Source: Diphasiastrum complanatum
Taxonomy: Eukaryota > Streptophyta > Lycopodiopsida > Lycopodiales > Lycopodiaceae
Reading direction: 5' to 3'
Length of the DNA stretch: 64,000 bases
Assembly: GCA_029204225.1 (NCBI GenBank)
Contig: MU832211.1
Span: 18,005-82,004 of the forward strand
Program-made: the position numbers and the translations under genes
Shown here: positions 1 through 11,400 of the stretch, in pieces
How positions within the stretch are numbered: position 1 is the first letter of the stretch
Layout: each line of letters starts with the position of its first letter
Notes under the pieces: model-generated
The model's input: only the letters and a program-made list of their open reading frames with translations
What the model was told of the DNA's origin: nothing
The model's database searches: none

Positions 1-704
1 GTATCTGCCCCTTGGCCAGATAATCATCGACCATCCGTCTCACTTCCTCTTCCTCCTTAAGACTTATTCTGTAAGGACGTCTATTGACAGGACATGATCC
101 AGGTATTAATTCAATCTTATGTTCAACATTCCTCTTAGGAGGTAAAACAGATGGAAGATCATCTATGAACACATCTGAAAACTCTCTCCTAATCTCTTGA
201 TCCAAAATGGCAATAGTACTGGTTTGCACACACTGCATGCTACTCTGACTAGTATTAGTAGACATATCAAGTAGAAAGCAAACACACATGTACTCACAAT
301 GGATCCTACGCAACTGCGTAGCTGAAACAAGCGGTCCAGGAGGCACATCCCGCTCACCACGAAGGGAATGCATCACACCATCAAACTGGAACTCATACAC
401 ATGAGTATCCCAGGCTATGTGTGGCTTCCGCATCGTGTGCCAACAAATGCCCAACACCACATCAAACCGCGCAAGCCGTGTTATTTCAAAATCCAACTCT
501 TCGATGTAACTTTGTACAGTTAGTGGAATGCTCACAACCCTCTTATCCCAATCTCGTACCCTTTCCATCAGCCATTTCCACTGTGTACTGGTACTGGGAT
601 GGTTGAGTATTCACACCTAACTTCCGTACCAAAGTTGAATTCAACACATTATGAGAGGACCCAGTGTCAAATAGAACCTGAACATCTCTACCACACAGCT
701 GTCC
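1..704 (-). pseudogene. G1 protease and start of reverse transcriptase, partial
   Basis: The aspartic protease motif DTGSSHN lies near 620-670 in the frame that continues from gag past the TGA. At bases 1-60 the minus strand encodes LKEEEEVRRMVDDYLAKGQ, the typical entry to a gypsy reverse transcriptase. The RT catalytic core lies to the left of the window. No long start-to-stop frame covers this stretch. Confidence 0.7.
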
Positions 705-1178
705 TCACATAACAATAAGAGAAGTGTTAGGAAATTGATACCCTTGGCGAGCCGATTTTGACAAAAGCGCTGGTGGAGCCGTGTCCACTCTCCTAACCAC
801 CGAAACATTCATGAGGCGTGGAACATCTGGATTGGCTTCCTGCTCGATCTCTTCCACTGTCATAGGGTCATCACCCTGGTTCATCTGATCCACTTGAAGA
901 TTATATGTGGTCCGTATCAAGTTTCGTGGACATTCCTTCCACCTATGCTGTCCCAAACATCCAAAACAGAGGTTCTCCCTCTTTGCACGTTCTTGGTCCT
1001 GAGGCGACAACATTGAAGGACGCTGACCCTTTTGGGTATTGGGCTGCCCATACAACCCTTTGCCTTGCCCCTGCACCCTTCTTCCTTTGGTCACCCCGAG
1101 CTTGCCACTGATTGGTTTGACCTTCAAACTTTCTCTTTTTGTTCCATTTGCCCTTGTGTCCCCAAGGTTGCTGACCAC
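705..1178 (-). pseudogene. G1 gag C-terminus: zinc knuckle, then stop before protease
   Basis: This frame carries a CCHC-like knuckle, CFGCLGQHRWKEC, with C-x2-C-x3-H-x4-C spacing, one residue shorter than the usual C-x2-C-x4-H-x4-C. It ends at a TGA at about 705. Reading through the TGA gives GQLCGRDVQVLFDTGSSHN, so protease follows directly in the same frame. CGA to TGA, a deamination-type change, is the simplest explanation for the stop. Confidence 0.8.
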
Positions 1179-1935
1179 TTGTATCAGCTACCGCAACAGG
1201 ATCCGGGCCTTTTTTCCCTTCTTCATAATACAAAGCCATTTGGATGGCTCCCCACAAATCATGAGATTGCTCCTTCCGCAATAAAGGGCGAATACTCTCT
1301 TGAAGTCCCTCCACAAAGTGAAATATTTGCATGTACATAGGAACTTCCTGAGGAATGCGTAACAAAGCCTCTCGGTACTTGTCTGCATAATCTTGCACGC
1401 TCAAGTTACCCTGCTTCAAATAAGACCATTGTTGCATGGCTCTGTTGTCTTCATCCATAGGCACCCAGTTTTGCGCAAACATTTGCCGGAATGCCTCCCA
1501 TGTGGTTGGAACTAGGTCATCCTCTTCCACCTTCCTCCACCACCTTTGTGCTGACTCTTGAAAACGATATGTGGCTTCAACAATCATCTCAGTTTCATCG
1601 TCTATGCCACACATCTGGAATGCTTTCTCCCACTTTTGCAACCAATTCTCAACGGCATCAGTAGTTCTCATAGATACTGCTCCAGTGAACTTCGGAGGTT
1701 TTAAATCTTTGATAGTAGGTAGCTTTCTCTTTCGAAACCCCAACTCAGCTTCATGGCCCGTTGACAATGTCCTTTCTACTTCCATAGTTGTACCACTGAC
1801 TCTCTCAGGAACGCTAACCCCTTTACCTTTGAGTTGCTCCAAAATCAGCTTAAGAGTGGCTTCGATAGTATCCACCTTGGAACATACAACATCTAATCTC
1901 TGTGAATCTTGACTGGTGTTGCTTGCGGATGCCAT
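943..1935 (-). pseudogene. G1 gag (capsid-type retrotransposon gag domain)
   Basis: The likely start is the ATG at 1935 (MASASNTSQD) rather than the in-frame ATG at 1983, because the earlier residues look like leader. The stretch with WWRKVEEDD, FAQNWVP and YLKQGNLSVQDYADKYREAL is the plant retrotransposon gag core (Retrotrans_gag type), which forms the virus-like particle. The frame runs off into unrelated residues after a basic region. The real continuation with the zinc knuckle is in another frame (705-1178), so a 1-nt indel lies between about 1050 and 1180. Confidence 0.85.
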
Positions 1936-2484
1936 AGCAGAAAGATAGGTAGCAGAAACAAAGCAAAACCAAGCTCTCAGCACCTCAAATCACTACACAG
2001 ATAAGTTGCCCTGAATTCCTAGAAGAACTGAATAGAATAGATCTCCTACAGCCAAGTTCTAACTACAAATAGACTCTTCTTCTCCAAAAACCAGCAAACT
2101 AGGGTTTCAAACTGAAAATTGGCAAAAAACTATGGATGATCACCGAATCAGAAGGCGAAAAGCCTTACCCTACCAGCGACCTACCACAAGAAGCTTATTG
2201 CAACTGACAGATTTGAAAAATACTGAGTATTGAAGAAGTTACAAACAGATTTACAAATCCTATGTGGGCTGGGTTTTCACAAAAGCGAAGAGAATAATCA
2301 AGCCGCGTAGTAGAAAATGCTCAAAGGCTGCCAGAAGATCAGCAATCCACCATAGGGCTTCAATCTGCTATCTTATGGGCTCCAAACCTACCAACAGATC
2401 ACCTACAGTAGGGCGCTGGCTCTCCAAGAATGTTCCAAACCCTAACTGAAGATGCCAAATCCCACACAAGTCTTGAAAGTAACT

Positions 2485-2496
2485 GCTCTGATACCA
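2485..2496 (-). promoter_or_regulatory. Primer binding site of G1 (initiator Met tRNA)
   Basis: The minus strand reads TGGTATCAGAGC, complementary to the 3' end of plant initiator tRNA-Met. It lies 2 nt inside the LTR edge at 2499 and fixes both the orientation and the LTR boundary. Confidence 0.9.
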
Positions 2497-2498
2497 AA

Positions 2499-3055
2499 TG
2501 TTGCACACAAGCTCACAAACCCTAACTGAATACACAGAATTACCCAGCAAATCCGTCACTTTATTAATCTCAAGCAAATGTACATAGATCAACAACCAAA
2601 CATGAGAGCTCTGCTGCAAGTCTCCTCCCAACCATCGCTGCATAGGAATACCATAATCATAATGAAGAATGCCTGACAAGGCTCACCCTATATCCCCTCA
2701 AGCACCCCTTAACCCTGACACATCCTAAAGTCGATAGATGGCAAACTCCATGCACAGTCGACACTTGCCACTTGGCAGTACCCTGACACATAGGCAAGCT
2801 AGTAGGTGGACAGTCTGACACGTGTCACTCATGCATTGGACCAAGTGTCCCAATGAGCATATGACACATGTCCTATTGACCCGTCCATTGACCGTCTGAC
2901 AAGTGTCACTCATGCACTGAACCAAGTGTCCCAGTGAGCATGTGACACATGTCACGTTGACCAGTCAACCCTTCCTACGTTTTAAGAGGTCAGTCCAGCA
3001 GACTCTCATGAGACCCAGTACCCCCTTGGCCATCTCGTATTTAGTCACTATAACA
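2499..3055 (-). repeat. 5' LTR of G1
   Basis: On the minus strand the LTR starts TGTTATAG at 3055 and ends TGCAACA at 2499, next to the primer site, giving TGTT/AACA inverted termini. A TATA-like element lies at about 2689-2694, and the upstream half holds an 81-bp tandem duplication. The inner edge is secure. The outer edge (3055) is inferred from the TG...CA ends, because the partner LTR is not in the window. Confidence 0.7.
2814..2962. repeat. Two-copy tandem repeat, period about 81 bp, inside the G1 LTR
   Basis: Two imperfect copies start near 2814 and 2896. Each contains GTGTCACTCATGCA, CCAAGTGTCCCA and TGACACATGTC. It lies upstream of the TATA-like site on the minus strand, so in the LTR U3, where repeated enhancer units are common. 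The open frame across it (2725-2955) only reflects the repeat. Confidence 0.8.
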
Positions 3056-4486
3056 AATATTTACATTGCAATTTACAATTGTCTCCACAGGCCGGTGACT
3101 TAGCCATTTACAATTTAATAATTACAATTTACCATACATTGGGCAGAGGGATTCAAAGTACATGTGACAGGAACGGTGCTCCCTCATTCCTAGGCATGTT
3201 TTCTTTTGACTAAGGTATGCATAGATCTTTCATTTATGATTTGATTCAAGAGAAATAAATTCGCAATCATGATAATCATCAAGCGGAGTATGACTGTAGC
3301 TTTAGCCATTGTCATTAGCTTTGGTTTGTGTTTTTTTTTCCTTGCATGGTAGATTTTTTTATGGTTTTTGCTACTATTTTGAAAGTGTTGATGTAGATAT
3401 CGTGTTTGGGGACTTCTTTTAAGCAGTACACATCATTTATCAACTCCCCATTGATGATAACATGTCCATTTTAGGTTTGGGGTTGTCTTTCATTCATTTC
3501 ATCCATATGTATTATGCTCACATTAGGTTGTCTTTCAGAGTTTTTAGGCCTCAATGGAGTTTGTTACGCTGAAGGATTTAGCTTTTGGGGTTGATCATTG
3601 ATTGTTTATACCTGATTTAGACTTCAATGTTAAGAGTTTAGGGTTTTAGGCCCATTTTCTAGGATTTTCTCATATTGTAGGTAAAATGTTTGCCTATTCT
3701 AAGTTGATAGGGATTGTAGATTAGGATATTTCAACTCCTTTTTAGTGACAAGGAATAGTTTCAGTCTATGACAAGAGGTAGAGTTGATTGACACGAAGCT
3801 TAGCCACTATGGAAGTTCGGGTGCTAAGCCCTCACATTTTCACTTTTGTGGCCAATGCTTTCCTAACACCTTGACCAGGCAAGGACTCAACTCCTCGGTA
3901 CTTTTGACAGCCGTGTTATTGGCATATGTACATGCCAATCAGTAGGAGTTGGAAATTGGCGACACTGATCAATTCAATTGCAAATGACAAGGCTTAGCCA
4001 ATAGTAGCTTCTAGAGCCCCTGCGGCATCAAGACCTCATAGAGCTTTTTTAGTTGCCACAAGGCCGAGAATTACTTGTGTAGTGTGAAAATATGTGTAAA
4101 AAATCCTGCTTAATGGAGCTTGATAAATACAAACAATGTAGATATCTACACTTGACAATGTATGCACAAAATTCACTAATTGTATAGATGAACGTTAAGT
4201 ATCATACAATATGAAAAGCAAATAGCTTGGATAATGTAAAATAATAGCAAATCCAAGAGGTTGTAATCAAAGTTTTATAGCAATCTGATATGAAGATCTC
4301 ATTCTATTCACTAACAATGTAAGATCAACTCGCAAACTGGACTTTTCTTTTGAAGACTAGTTTCAATTGATAAGCTTCTACACTTGGAAATGTATAGGTA
4401 TATTTATGTACATGAAATGAACCTAAATCTAACATTGGGAGGAAAGCCAAGTTGCCCTGGCCACCCCATTAGCCTCCACCTATTTT
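3056..4486. other. 1.4 kb with no recognised feature
   Basis: AT-rich sequence without a frame of useful length on either strand and without LTR termini, primer sites or tail motifs that I can recognise. It may be old, eroded transposon or host intergenic DNA. Confidence 0.6.
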
Positions 4487-4954
4487 TATCTTGACCATTT
4501 TTATCAAAAGCAGCAACCTACGGTCTATGAGGAGGGAGCTTGGGTATATCTTAGAATTCCAAAAGACTCTAAGGTATTAAAGACTGGAAAATGTCCTAAG
4601 TTATCACCTCGTTATGCTGGGCCTTTCCGTATTGTAAAGAAACTCCATCGGAATGCCTATCAACTAGAACTTCCTCAAGGTGTTAAGGTTCATCCAGTTT
4701 TTCCCATTAGTCGTTTAAAGGAACGACTTGGTGAAAAGGATGACTTAATCCTTCAGGAGAATCTAGTTCAGCTTGAGGATCTGATGTCCTTTGTACCTTC
4801 GGAACCACAGGCCAGTGTTGATGTACATCAACGTGGGCTCAGAAACTGGCAGGTAATTGAGTACTTGGTTCGCTGGAAAGGAAGCTCCGAAGACGATGAT
4901 ACTTGGGAAGAGGAATGTGACCTTAGACTGAGATTCCCAAATTTTCTTCCTTAG
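4487..4954 (+). pseudogene. Gypsy G2 integrase C-terminus with chromodomain-type tail
   Basis: An open stretch without its own ATG encodes the end of a Ty3/gypsy polyprotein. It holds PKLSPRYAGPFRIVKK and VHPVFPISRLKERLG (integrase C-terminal GPF/Y module), then EYLVRWKGSSEDDDTWEE, the chromodomain-like signature of chromoviruses, which directs integration to heterochromatin. It stops at TAG 4952-4954. The upstream part of the element is absent, the junction being near 4487. G4 and G5 are related. Confidence 0.85.
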
Positions 4955-4968
4955 AAGAGGAGTTTTTT

Positions 4969-4982
4969 AAGGGGGAGGGAAA
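4969..4982 (+). promoter_or_regulatory. Polypurine tract of G2
   Basis: AAGGGGGAGGGAAA follows the end of pol by 14 nt. In gypsy elements this tract primes plus-strand synthesis and marks the 3' LTR start. The same motif precedes the LTR at 30668. Confidence 0.8.
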
Positions 4983-5340
4983 GTTAGGGATCCCAAACCT
5001 AACTTGAGACTAAATGATGACTGGGCCTGTTGACTTGACCAGTGACTTGTGAACCTGCATTGTTGCCACGTGTCATAATCTAGGTTGGAGTCTCCCACCT
5101 TGGAGGTATACAAGGGAGGGAAGACTCATTTGTCATCCATTCTATCTACCTAGGAGAAGGTGGATGGAGAGTGGTGTGCATAGCCAGGATGAGTGCTAGC
5201 TTGAGGCAGGAGATGGTTGAGAGCCTAGGCAGTGGTTTGGGACACTGTCTAGGATGGAAGTCAGATCTTGCTTGTTACGGTCATAGGCATATGCACGTTA
5301 ACAAGAATTAGTGACTGATATGTAATCCTCAATAATGTAC
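4983..5340 (+). repeat. Probable 3' LTR remnant of G2
   Basis: The sequence after the polypurine tract begins AGTTAGGGATCCC where TGTTAGGG would be expected, so the first base of the LTR may be mutated. It contains a promoter-like stretch with TATACAAG. I cannot find its 3' end, and 5340 is only the point where a different element could begin. Confidence 0.4.
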
Positions 5341-5435
5341 ATGCGGAAGGCACAATGATTTTCATGATGCTTTCATCCAAAATTGTATATGGTACTGAAA
5401 TTAGCATCCTTAAACTCACGTATGGTTCTTATTTA

Positions 5436-6118
5436 TTAGAAATAATCCTCAAGGATCCTGTTAAGGACCTCAGACTGCCCATCAAAAGTAGAATGATAAG
5501 CAGACCCCATAAAAAGCTGTACATCCAATATACGCATAAGCTCTGTCCAGAACAATGATGTAAACTTACTATCCCGATCAGAAAGGATAGTACGAGGAAA
5601 CCCATGTAGGCGAAATATCTCTGAAAGGAACAAGCGTGCACACTGCTCTGCTGTGATAGTATTGCGGACGGGTATGAAATGTGCCTGTTTCGAGAACCTG
5701 TCAACTACCACCATACATGAATCGTGACCACGACGGGTGCGGGGAAGGCCAATGATGAAGTCCATAGAAATATCAGTCCACTGGCGGTGAGGAATAGGCC
5801 AACTCTGAAGCAAACCAGCGGACTTAGCACGGGAGTACTTATTACGTAAGCAGAAAGGACAGGTACGAATAAGTACAACAAGCTCTTTCCTAAGGGATGG
5901 CCAATAGAAATGATCCTTCAGACGAGCATAAGACTTCTGAAAACCAAAATGACCCCCAACTGGGGACGAATGAGCATCCGACAACAACTGAGAACGGATA
6001 CCCAAAGAACTAGGAATACAAAGAGAACCATAATGATAAAGACGGTGGTCAACAATGGAATAAGCCTGATGAGGTGAAGACGACATAGGTGGAGCAAAAC
6101 TATAAACATCACGAAAAT
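5436..6118 (-). pseudogene. G3 integrase (zinc-binding domain and catalytic core)
   Basis: The open frame from ATG 6086 continues upstream without stop to about 6118. The HHCC zinc-binding domain is visible as SSPVGGHFGFQKSYARL and CPFCLRNK. The core follows with DISMDFI, SDRDSKFTS and GQSEVLNRILED, which supply the D, D and E of the catalytic triad. It stops at 5436 just after the core, so the C-terminal domain is lost. The first residues replace what should be RNase H. Confidence 0.9.
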
Positions 6119-6478
6119 CAGAACATGGAAGGTGGCGAATAGGGGCAGCAAAAAGCGGAAATTTTCAGCAAAGGAAGGAGCAGTAGGGCGCTGGTCAGCA
6201 AGCATGAGGGCGCCCAATAGGGCAGCAAATAGGAGGCAGTAGGGCGCCCAAAATAGGGGAGGAAAAAGGCTGAAAATGCAGCAGTAGGCAGCCAGCAAGA
6301 GGGCGCTAGAAATGGGCAGCAAGTGGGGCGCCTGTCCTCCTCCGATCCGTCGTGAAAATCTACAAGACAAGTGTGGAGAAATGCTGAAGATCCGGCTGAA
6401 AAATGGTGAAGATCCAAGCTGAAGATGGGCGCCCTCCTGTGAGAGAAAAATCTGCTCAATGGAGATGCTCAGGAAAGT
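6119..6478 (-). other. G3 leader with short GGGCGCC-containing repeats
   Basis: Between the primer site and integrase the sequence contains repeated runs such as AGGGCGCC and AGCAAGAGGGCGC at irregular spacing. The two long frames over it look like repeat-driven reading frames, not genes. Confidence 0.6.
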
Positions 6479-6490
6479 GCTCTGATACCA
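6479..6490 (-). promoter_or_regulatory. Primer binding site of G3 (initiator Met tRNA)
   Basis: The minus strand reads TGGTATCAGAGC and directly abuts the LTR end TAACT, with no spacer. Confidence 0.9.
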
Positions 6491-6931
6491 AGTTATGAAC
6501 GTAGCCACGGCTGATCTAGATTTAGTCTATGAAAGCATCACATAAACCCTAGAAAGCAGGAGAGAGAAAGCTTAAAGAGACTAAAGAAGGAGATCATATC
6601 ATAAGCCAAGTAACAAATGACACAGAATCCCTACTTATAGCCAAGAGGAAGCCCTAAAAGGAAGCTTCCAATGGCTAGGGCCAAACTGAGAGGGAAAATA
6701 GTGCGCCCTCCAAGAAGGCCCCCACTCTCAGTAATATGACCAAATAACCAATATAGTGAATCATAGGGCCCAAGGCCAATAATATGGTCTAAATGTCAAT
6801 AATAGGGCCCAAGGCCAACCATATAGCCTAAATGTCAAATAATGAATAAAAAAGGGCCCAAAGCCTGCCTATGCATAAAGTAAAGTAAATGTAAATGGAC
6901 ATGGCGAATGTAATGAGCCGAGTCCATAACT
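6491..6931 (-). repeat. 5' LTR of G3 with AGTTATG...CATAACT ends
   Basis: This 441-bp LTR starts (minus strand) AGTTATGG and ends CATAACT, a 7-bp inverted repeat in place of the usual TG...CA. A TATA box, CTATAAGTAG, lies at 6631-6640. The same LTR occurs as a solo copy at 27124-27540, where a target duplication confirms these unusual ends. Confidence 0.85.
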
Positions 6932-7062
6932 CGTGGGAGAACCCATTGTCATGTGACTTCATGTGATGCTACTTAGCCGTTCTTCATGGGAGATTGATCA
7001 AATAGCCTACATGCTGTCTTTTCATGTTTCAACGATGCAAAATTTGTGAAATAGATCTAACT

Positions 7063-7680
7063 TGGTATCAGAGCACTTTCCTTGGTAGATCTTTAGTAGA
7101 AGCACTTTTGCTAAACTTGGCGGTCAAAAAAACAGAAAAATTGGCAGGTTTTTATCGGCTGCTATTTCAGTTGCCACTATCTTTTTTTATTTTGGCAGAT
7201 TTTCTGAGCAATACCTATTGCACTTTCTAGCGCCTTATTTGAAGAACGTTTCGGCACTTTTTCATCAGCAATTTGTTTTCTGTTTTTTGACAATCTTTTG
7301 GAGACCAAAACCATTTTTGCAGCCCATTTGCAGATTTGATTGGCGGCTGTCCAAGCCCCCTACTTCAGCACATTTTTGGGCATTTTTTTAGCTCATTTGT
7401 AGATCTTATTGGAGGTTGTCCAACGCCCATCTATATCATCTTTTTCAGTGGATTTTCAAGCTTTTATTGGAGGCTCTGTCTACGTCATCTTCTTCGGGAG
7501 ATTTTGTAGGGTGTTTATAGCTTTTATTGGAGGTTGTCCAACGCCCGTCTACATCATCTTTTGGTGATATTTCGGCACATTTTCAGATCCGGTTTGAGGC
7601 TGTCCAGTGTCTCTCCATCATCATCTTTAGACTCCAGATCACTTCTAGGTGATAAACAAACGATTTTGGAGACCACCCAT
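7063..7680 (+). mobile_element. Primer site and leader of a further gypsy-type element
   Basis: TGGTATCAGAGC at 7063-7074 is preceded directly by TAACT, as in G3, so a plus-strand LTR of a related family should end at 7062. No more than about 130 bp of it (6932-7062) can be present, and it does not clearly match the G3 LTR. Downstream is a leader-like stretch with degenerate repeats (TTGGAGG...TGTCCAACGCC...CATCATC) between about 7330 and 7620. No gag or pol follows. Confidence 0.6.
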
Positions 7681-7764
7681 ACATTAGCTTTTTAAGTTTG
7701 CAAGAAAAACCCAAACTAAGTTATGGCCAATCTTTTGTTTGGTAAATGCTCTAGAATACTTAAC

Positions 7765-7883
7765 ACTATTCATGGCATGGTTCCATGAAAGAAGTTTTTG
7801 AACAAAGCCATGATAATTCTGGTCAAGAATGTCATGTTCATATACATAGAAAAGAAATAATAAAATTTCATCCACAGAGAATG
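7765..7883 (-). CDS. Possible exon of the CHFR-like gene (C-terminal part)
   Basis: An open stretch with VDEILLFLF and [14 protein letters not shown] resembles the CHFR C-terminal region, where vertebrate proteins have a YESDIL...LTW motif; here YEHDIL...LSW. A CATTTAG acceptor and a GTTAAG donor fit the borders. It lies 138 bp below the zinc-binding exon on the same strand. The conserved cysteines expected just before this point are not visible, so this may be a decayed exon or a chance match. Boundaries are tentative. Confidence 0.35.
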
Positions 7884-8403
7884 CTAAATGACCCAAATCA
7901 GTAATCACTAAGAGATTTAGGCAAGAAGAGTGAAAGGACAAACATGCATATATAAATAACCCTTCTCAGCAATGAAAACTTCTCAGCAAGACATGTAGAT
8001 AATGAAGAGCTTGTATTACACTTTTGAGGAACATCAATATCAGGTCTCTCTGGTAGAGGCAGCGCGCAAGCTATGCATGTCAAGTGGTTAGTCTCGGGAC
8101 TACAACGAAATGTGCTTGTGGTTGGCAGCTCTGTTTAAAGGATCATACAAAAATGGTTAAATTCAAATCCTCATACATTCAGATTTGTCTACACTAAGCA
8201 CTTTCAAATCTTGAAAAATAAAAGATTTAGCTATAAAACAGATTAAGAACATTCCCAACTGGCATATAACCAGAGAACAAGCTCATGGATGCACTAAAAA
8301 TCAAGGATATTTTCCTACGACATGCATAGACTATCTCATCTATCTTATTGATTGGAATGCTAGCAAATAATGAGATTCAAACCCTTTTTAAGTCGGAACG
8401 TTT

Positions 8404-8443
<40 letters not shown>

Positions 8444-11400
8444 CATAATCTCTTGTTCTCTCTCTCTCTCTCTTGGCAGCGATGGTATCTCCATTGGCTC
8501 GTGAAATAGCTGTGGCTCTCTCTTGGAGTCAGCGCTCTGTTGTCTACCTTTCATCGGCTCAAAAGCGTGCACAGCGGATCTCCAGTTAGCGCATGAATTG
8601 CTGCATCGTTTCCGGTATCAAAACTGGTTATGACTTGGCAAAAAGCCAAAGATGTGGACAAGATCGTAGAATATCAAATGCCAGATTTGCTGTTGCTCTA
8701 AAGCGCTACCGGGATCCAGAAAATGATGAAGCTTGGGACTTTCCCCTCGCTGATTCACCACCCTACCCTCGCTGACCCCTGCCTATCTTCGCTGTCTACC
8801 CTGCTGATCTAACCTACCCTCGCTGCCTACCCTTCTTTGATCTGACCTACGTCGCTGCCTACCCTGCTCTGAACCTCCACGTTTCTGACCTGCTTGCTAA
8901 TTCCTGTCCCTGCCTATCCTCGCCGTCCACTACGGAACCAGCTACACCTCCCTCAACTCTTCCTCCTAATCCTTCCACTCCTCAAATTGTGCTATCTAAA
9001 GTCTCACCTCCAACTATACCTCGCTCTAATATGCCGGAAGACATTCATTAATGTAGGGCACTTGTATGCACTATGTTCAGAAGTGCAAAGAGAAAATGCA
9101 ACGCTCAAATTGGAAAATTGAGAGATGAGGTCAGCCAATGAGGTCAGCCAACTACGAACACTATTACCATCATCTACTACGGATCTTGCAGAAACTTCTA
9201 ACAAGATTTCCAGCCTTGAGAAGCAAGTGGAAGAGACGAAATCATGGGCGGCACTGTCCAAAAAAGATGATGGTATGATAGATTTGCCTACGAATGTTTC
9301 AATTGACTCACGATTAGAAAACATGTTTTCGGAACAAGAAAGAAGAGCCAAAAAAGCTCTTAATGTTAGAGTGAGAGGCATCCCAAATGCTAGAAAACCT
9401 CTTGAGGAGGCCAAGGATTTACTTGCCAATAAACTCTCACACTCAATTGAGGGGTTTGAAACTGCTTGGAGAGGCAAATACGACGAGAATGTTTTATTTA
9501 TTCCGGTCTCTTGTACATCGTAATGATGCCTTGAAACTTTGAGCCAGGCTGAACGGGGCCTTTATTTTTATGGATGATGATTTAACTCATACGCAATGGC
9601 TAGCAAGGAAAAAAATCATACAAGAAGCTCACTATAGGGAATCGGGGCTCTCGGGCATGGAAGCAGCCCGAGATCCCCTATGATGCTTTGTATTGGATTT
9701 TGGAATTATAATGGCTTCTTCTCTTCCTCCTCTGCAGGTGACCTGCAGTCCTATCTTGCTTGTACAGAGATTTTACTTCTAGCAGAGACTCATGAGTCTC
9801 AATTTCATCCTCTTCCTATGGTGACAGATTTCTCTTGGCATTCGGTGTTTAGACCATTCCTATGGGGGAAGACCTCCCGAGGCTCAGGTGGGGTGGCATG
9901 CTTATACAGGGACCGGTATAGTCATACTCTTAAGATGATTAAGAAAGATCCGTACGCACGTTTTATATGGTTACAGTTAGTTGGTCATTCCTTAGGCTTG
10001 TCTAGAGATATCTTCCTGGCAGTATGTTGGGGACCCTTTCAGGTTTTGTCAGAGGATATTGCCATCTTTTCTCCCCAGGGATATGCACTTTTGGCAAGTG
10101 ACTTTAACGCATGCACGACCACCAGACAGACGGAATTTCATGCAGTGACGGATTACCTCCAGCTTCATGTTTTGGATACAGGTCTTGAGCGGACTTCTCA
10201 TGATGAGGCTACCCCTTCTACTACATTTAGTGAGCAGTTACTCAGGATTACCTGTCGGAAAGAGGTGTTGTGGAGATAGGTTGAACTCGAAAAGAAACGA
10301 ATGAAAATAATTCGAGTGTCTAGAAAGAAAACTTTTCGTGCGTGGCGAATAAACTATCTTCCTCTTTCACAATGCATGACTACGCCTATCAATTTCAAAC
10401 AAACAATAGTGATAGAAATCACGTTTGATCTTATAGTAACTAACTTTGAAATCATCAGTACTACAATGATTACGTAGCCAAACAATAAAGCATTGAATTA
10501 TCAGACAAGTAATTCGTTGCGAATCATTTGCAAATCACAAAACAATAATTAGTCTCAAGAAAATACAGAAACACATACATTCTGAGACGAAGCTGAATGC
10601 AATAAAGGATAGTATTGATTCAGTATGAAAACGCAACAAAAGTAAACCAGTACAATAAGTTGCAGATCGAAACCGCGTACTCTAAGCAATTTCTGAGCAG
10701 CTAAAAGAAAATCTGAATTAGGTGCAATGTTGATAAGCAGTGGCGCAATAGCAATCTCTAAACAACTTTAAGAAGTGAGCTATAATGCTCAAGAGTGTTC
10801 AAGCTCGCAGACTTGAGAAAGAAAGAAAGAAAAACGTCTTTTCCATGCCAAAGGCGTATAAGACGAACAAGTAAATCAACTAAGTTGGACACAAGACGGC
10901 GGATCAGTGCCGTCAAAGCAGGAAAAAACAAACAAACAAACTAGGAAGAGAGTCATATAGCCAGGATTATATGGTACGTATTACATGTTCAACTAGACAT
11001 CTCTTCATTTCTCTATCTCTCTATCTCAAATTCTATCTCAGAATTATCATTAACTATAGGCTTTCGATTTACCAATCTAATAATACCATCACGATAGATA
11101 AGCCGTTTGCCAGTTGATAGAGCTTCTTGTCTTGCCTTCTTACGTTCTTGAACTTGGATGAAGGTAAGATCTTCGTCCAGGTAGATTTTGGTTTCCCGCA
11201 ATTTGAATCTCTTCCCTAGAACTTCACGCCGGTGAGACACTGATGTGAAGCGAATGACAAGAGTATCCAGGTCCTTCTTAGGTCGCCAGGCAATTTCCAT
11301 TCCTTTGCTATGGTGTTGAAGATTTCCTTCCAAAAACTTCTCAGCTTCTGCAACAGCATTTTGAGAGTTCGGAATACCTCTAACATGAACATTGAGAGCT

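Larger units (their letters stand above)
1..3055 (-). mobile_element. Ty3/gypsy retrotransposon G1, 5' part, running off the left edge
   Basis: Read on the minus strand the order is LTR, primer binding site, leader, gag, zinc knuckle, protease and the start of reverse transcriptase, which leaves the window at base 1. This is the Ty3/gypsy order. The protease DTGSSHN motif lies near 620-670 and an RT-start stretch with LKEEEEVRRMVDDYL lies at about 15-60. A frameshift in gag and a TGA just before the protease make the copy defective. The other LTR lies outside the window, so completeness and target duplication cannot be judged. Confidence 0.9.
5430..6931 (-). mobile_element. Ty3/gypsy element G3, LTR to integrase with gag and RT deleted
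   Basis: On the minus strand: LTR 6931-6491, primer site 6490-6479, a leader of about 360 bp, then directly integrase (6118-5436). Gag, protease, RT and RNase H are missing and there is no 3' LTR, so this is an internally deleted, 3'-truncated copy. The LTR belongs to the same family as the solo LTR at 27124-27540. Confidence 0.85.

Noticed and set aside
2725-2955. Cys-rich repeated peptide frame on the minus strand
   Set aside because: It lies in the G1 LTR and its repeats simply reflect the 81-bp DNA duplication.
5429-5704. Other-frame open reading frames over integrase and endonuclease (for example 5429-5704, 42429-42815, 43159-43530)
   Set aside because: They overlap clearly identified coding regions in another frame or strand and show no family of their own.
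2485-7074. tRNA-Met genes suggested by TGGTATCAGAGC matches
   Set aside because: Only the 12-nt primer complement is present, next to LTR ends; there is no cloverleaf.
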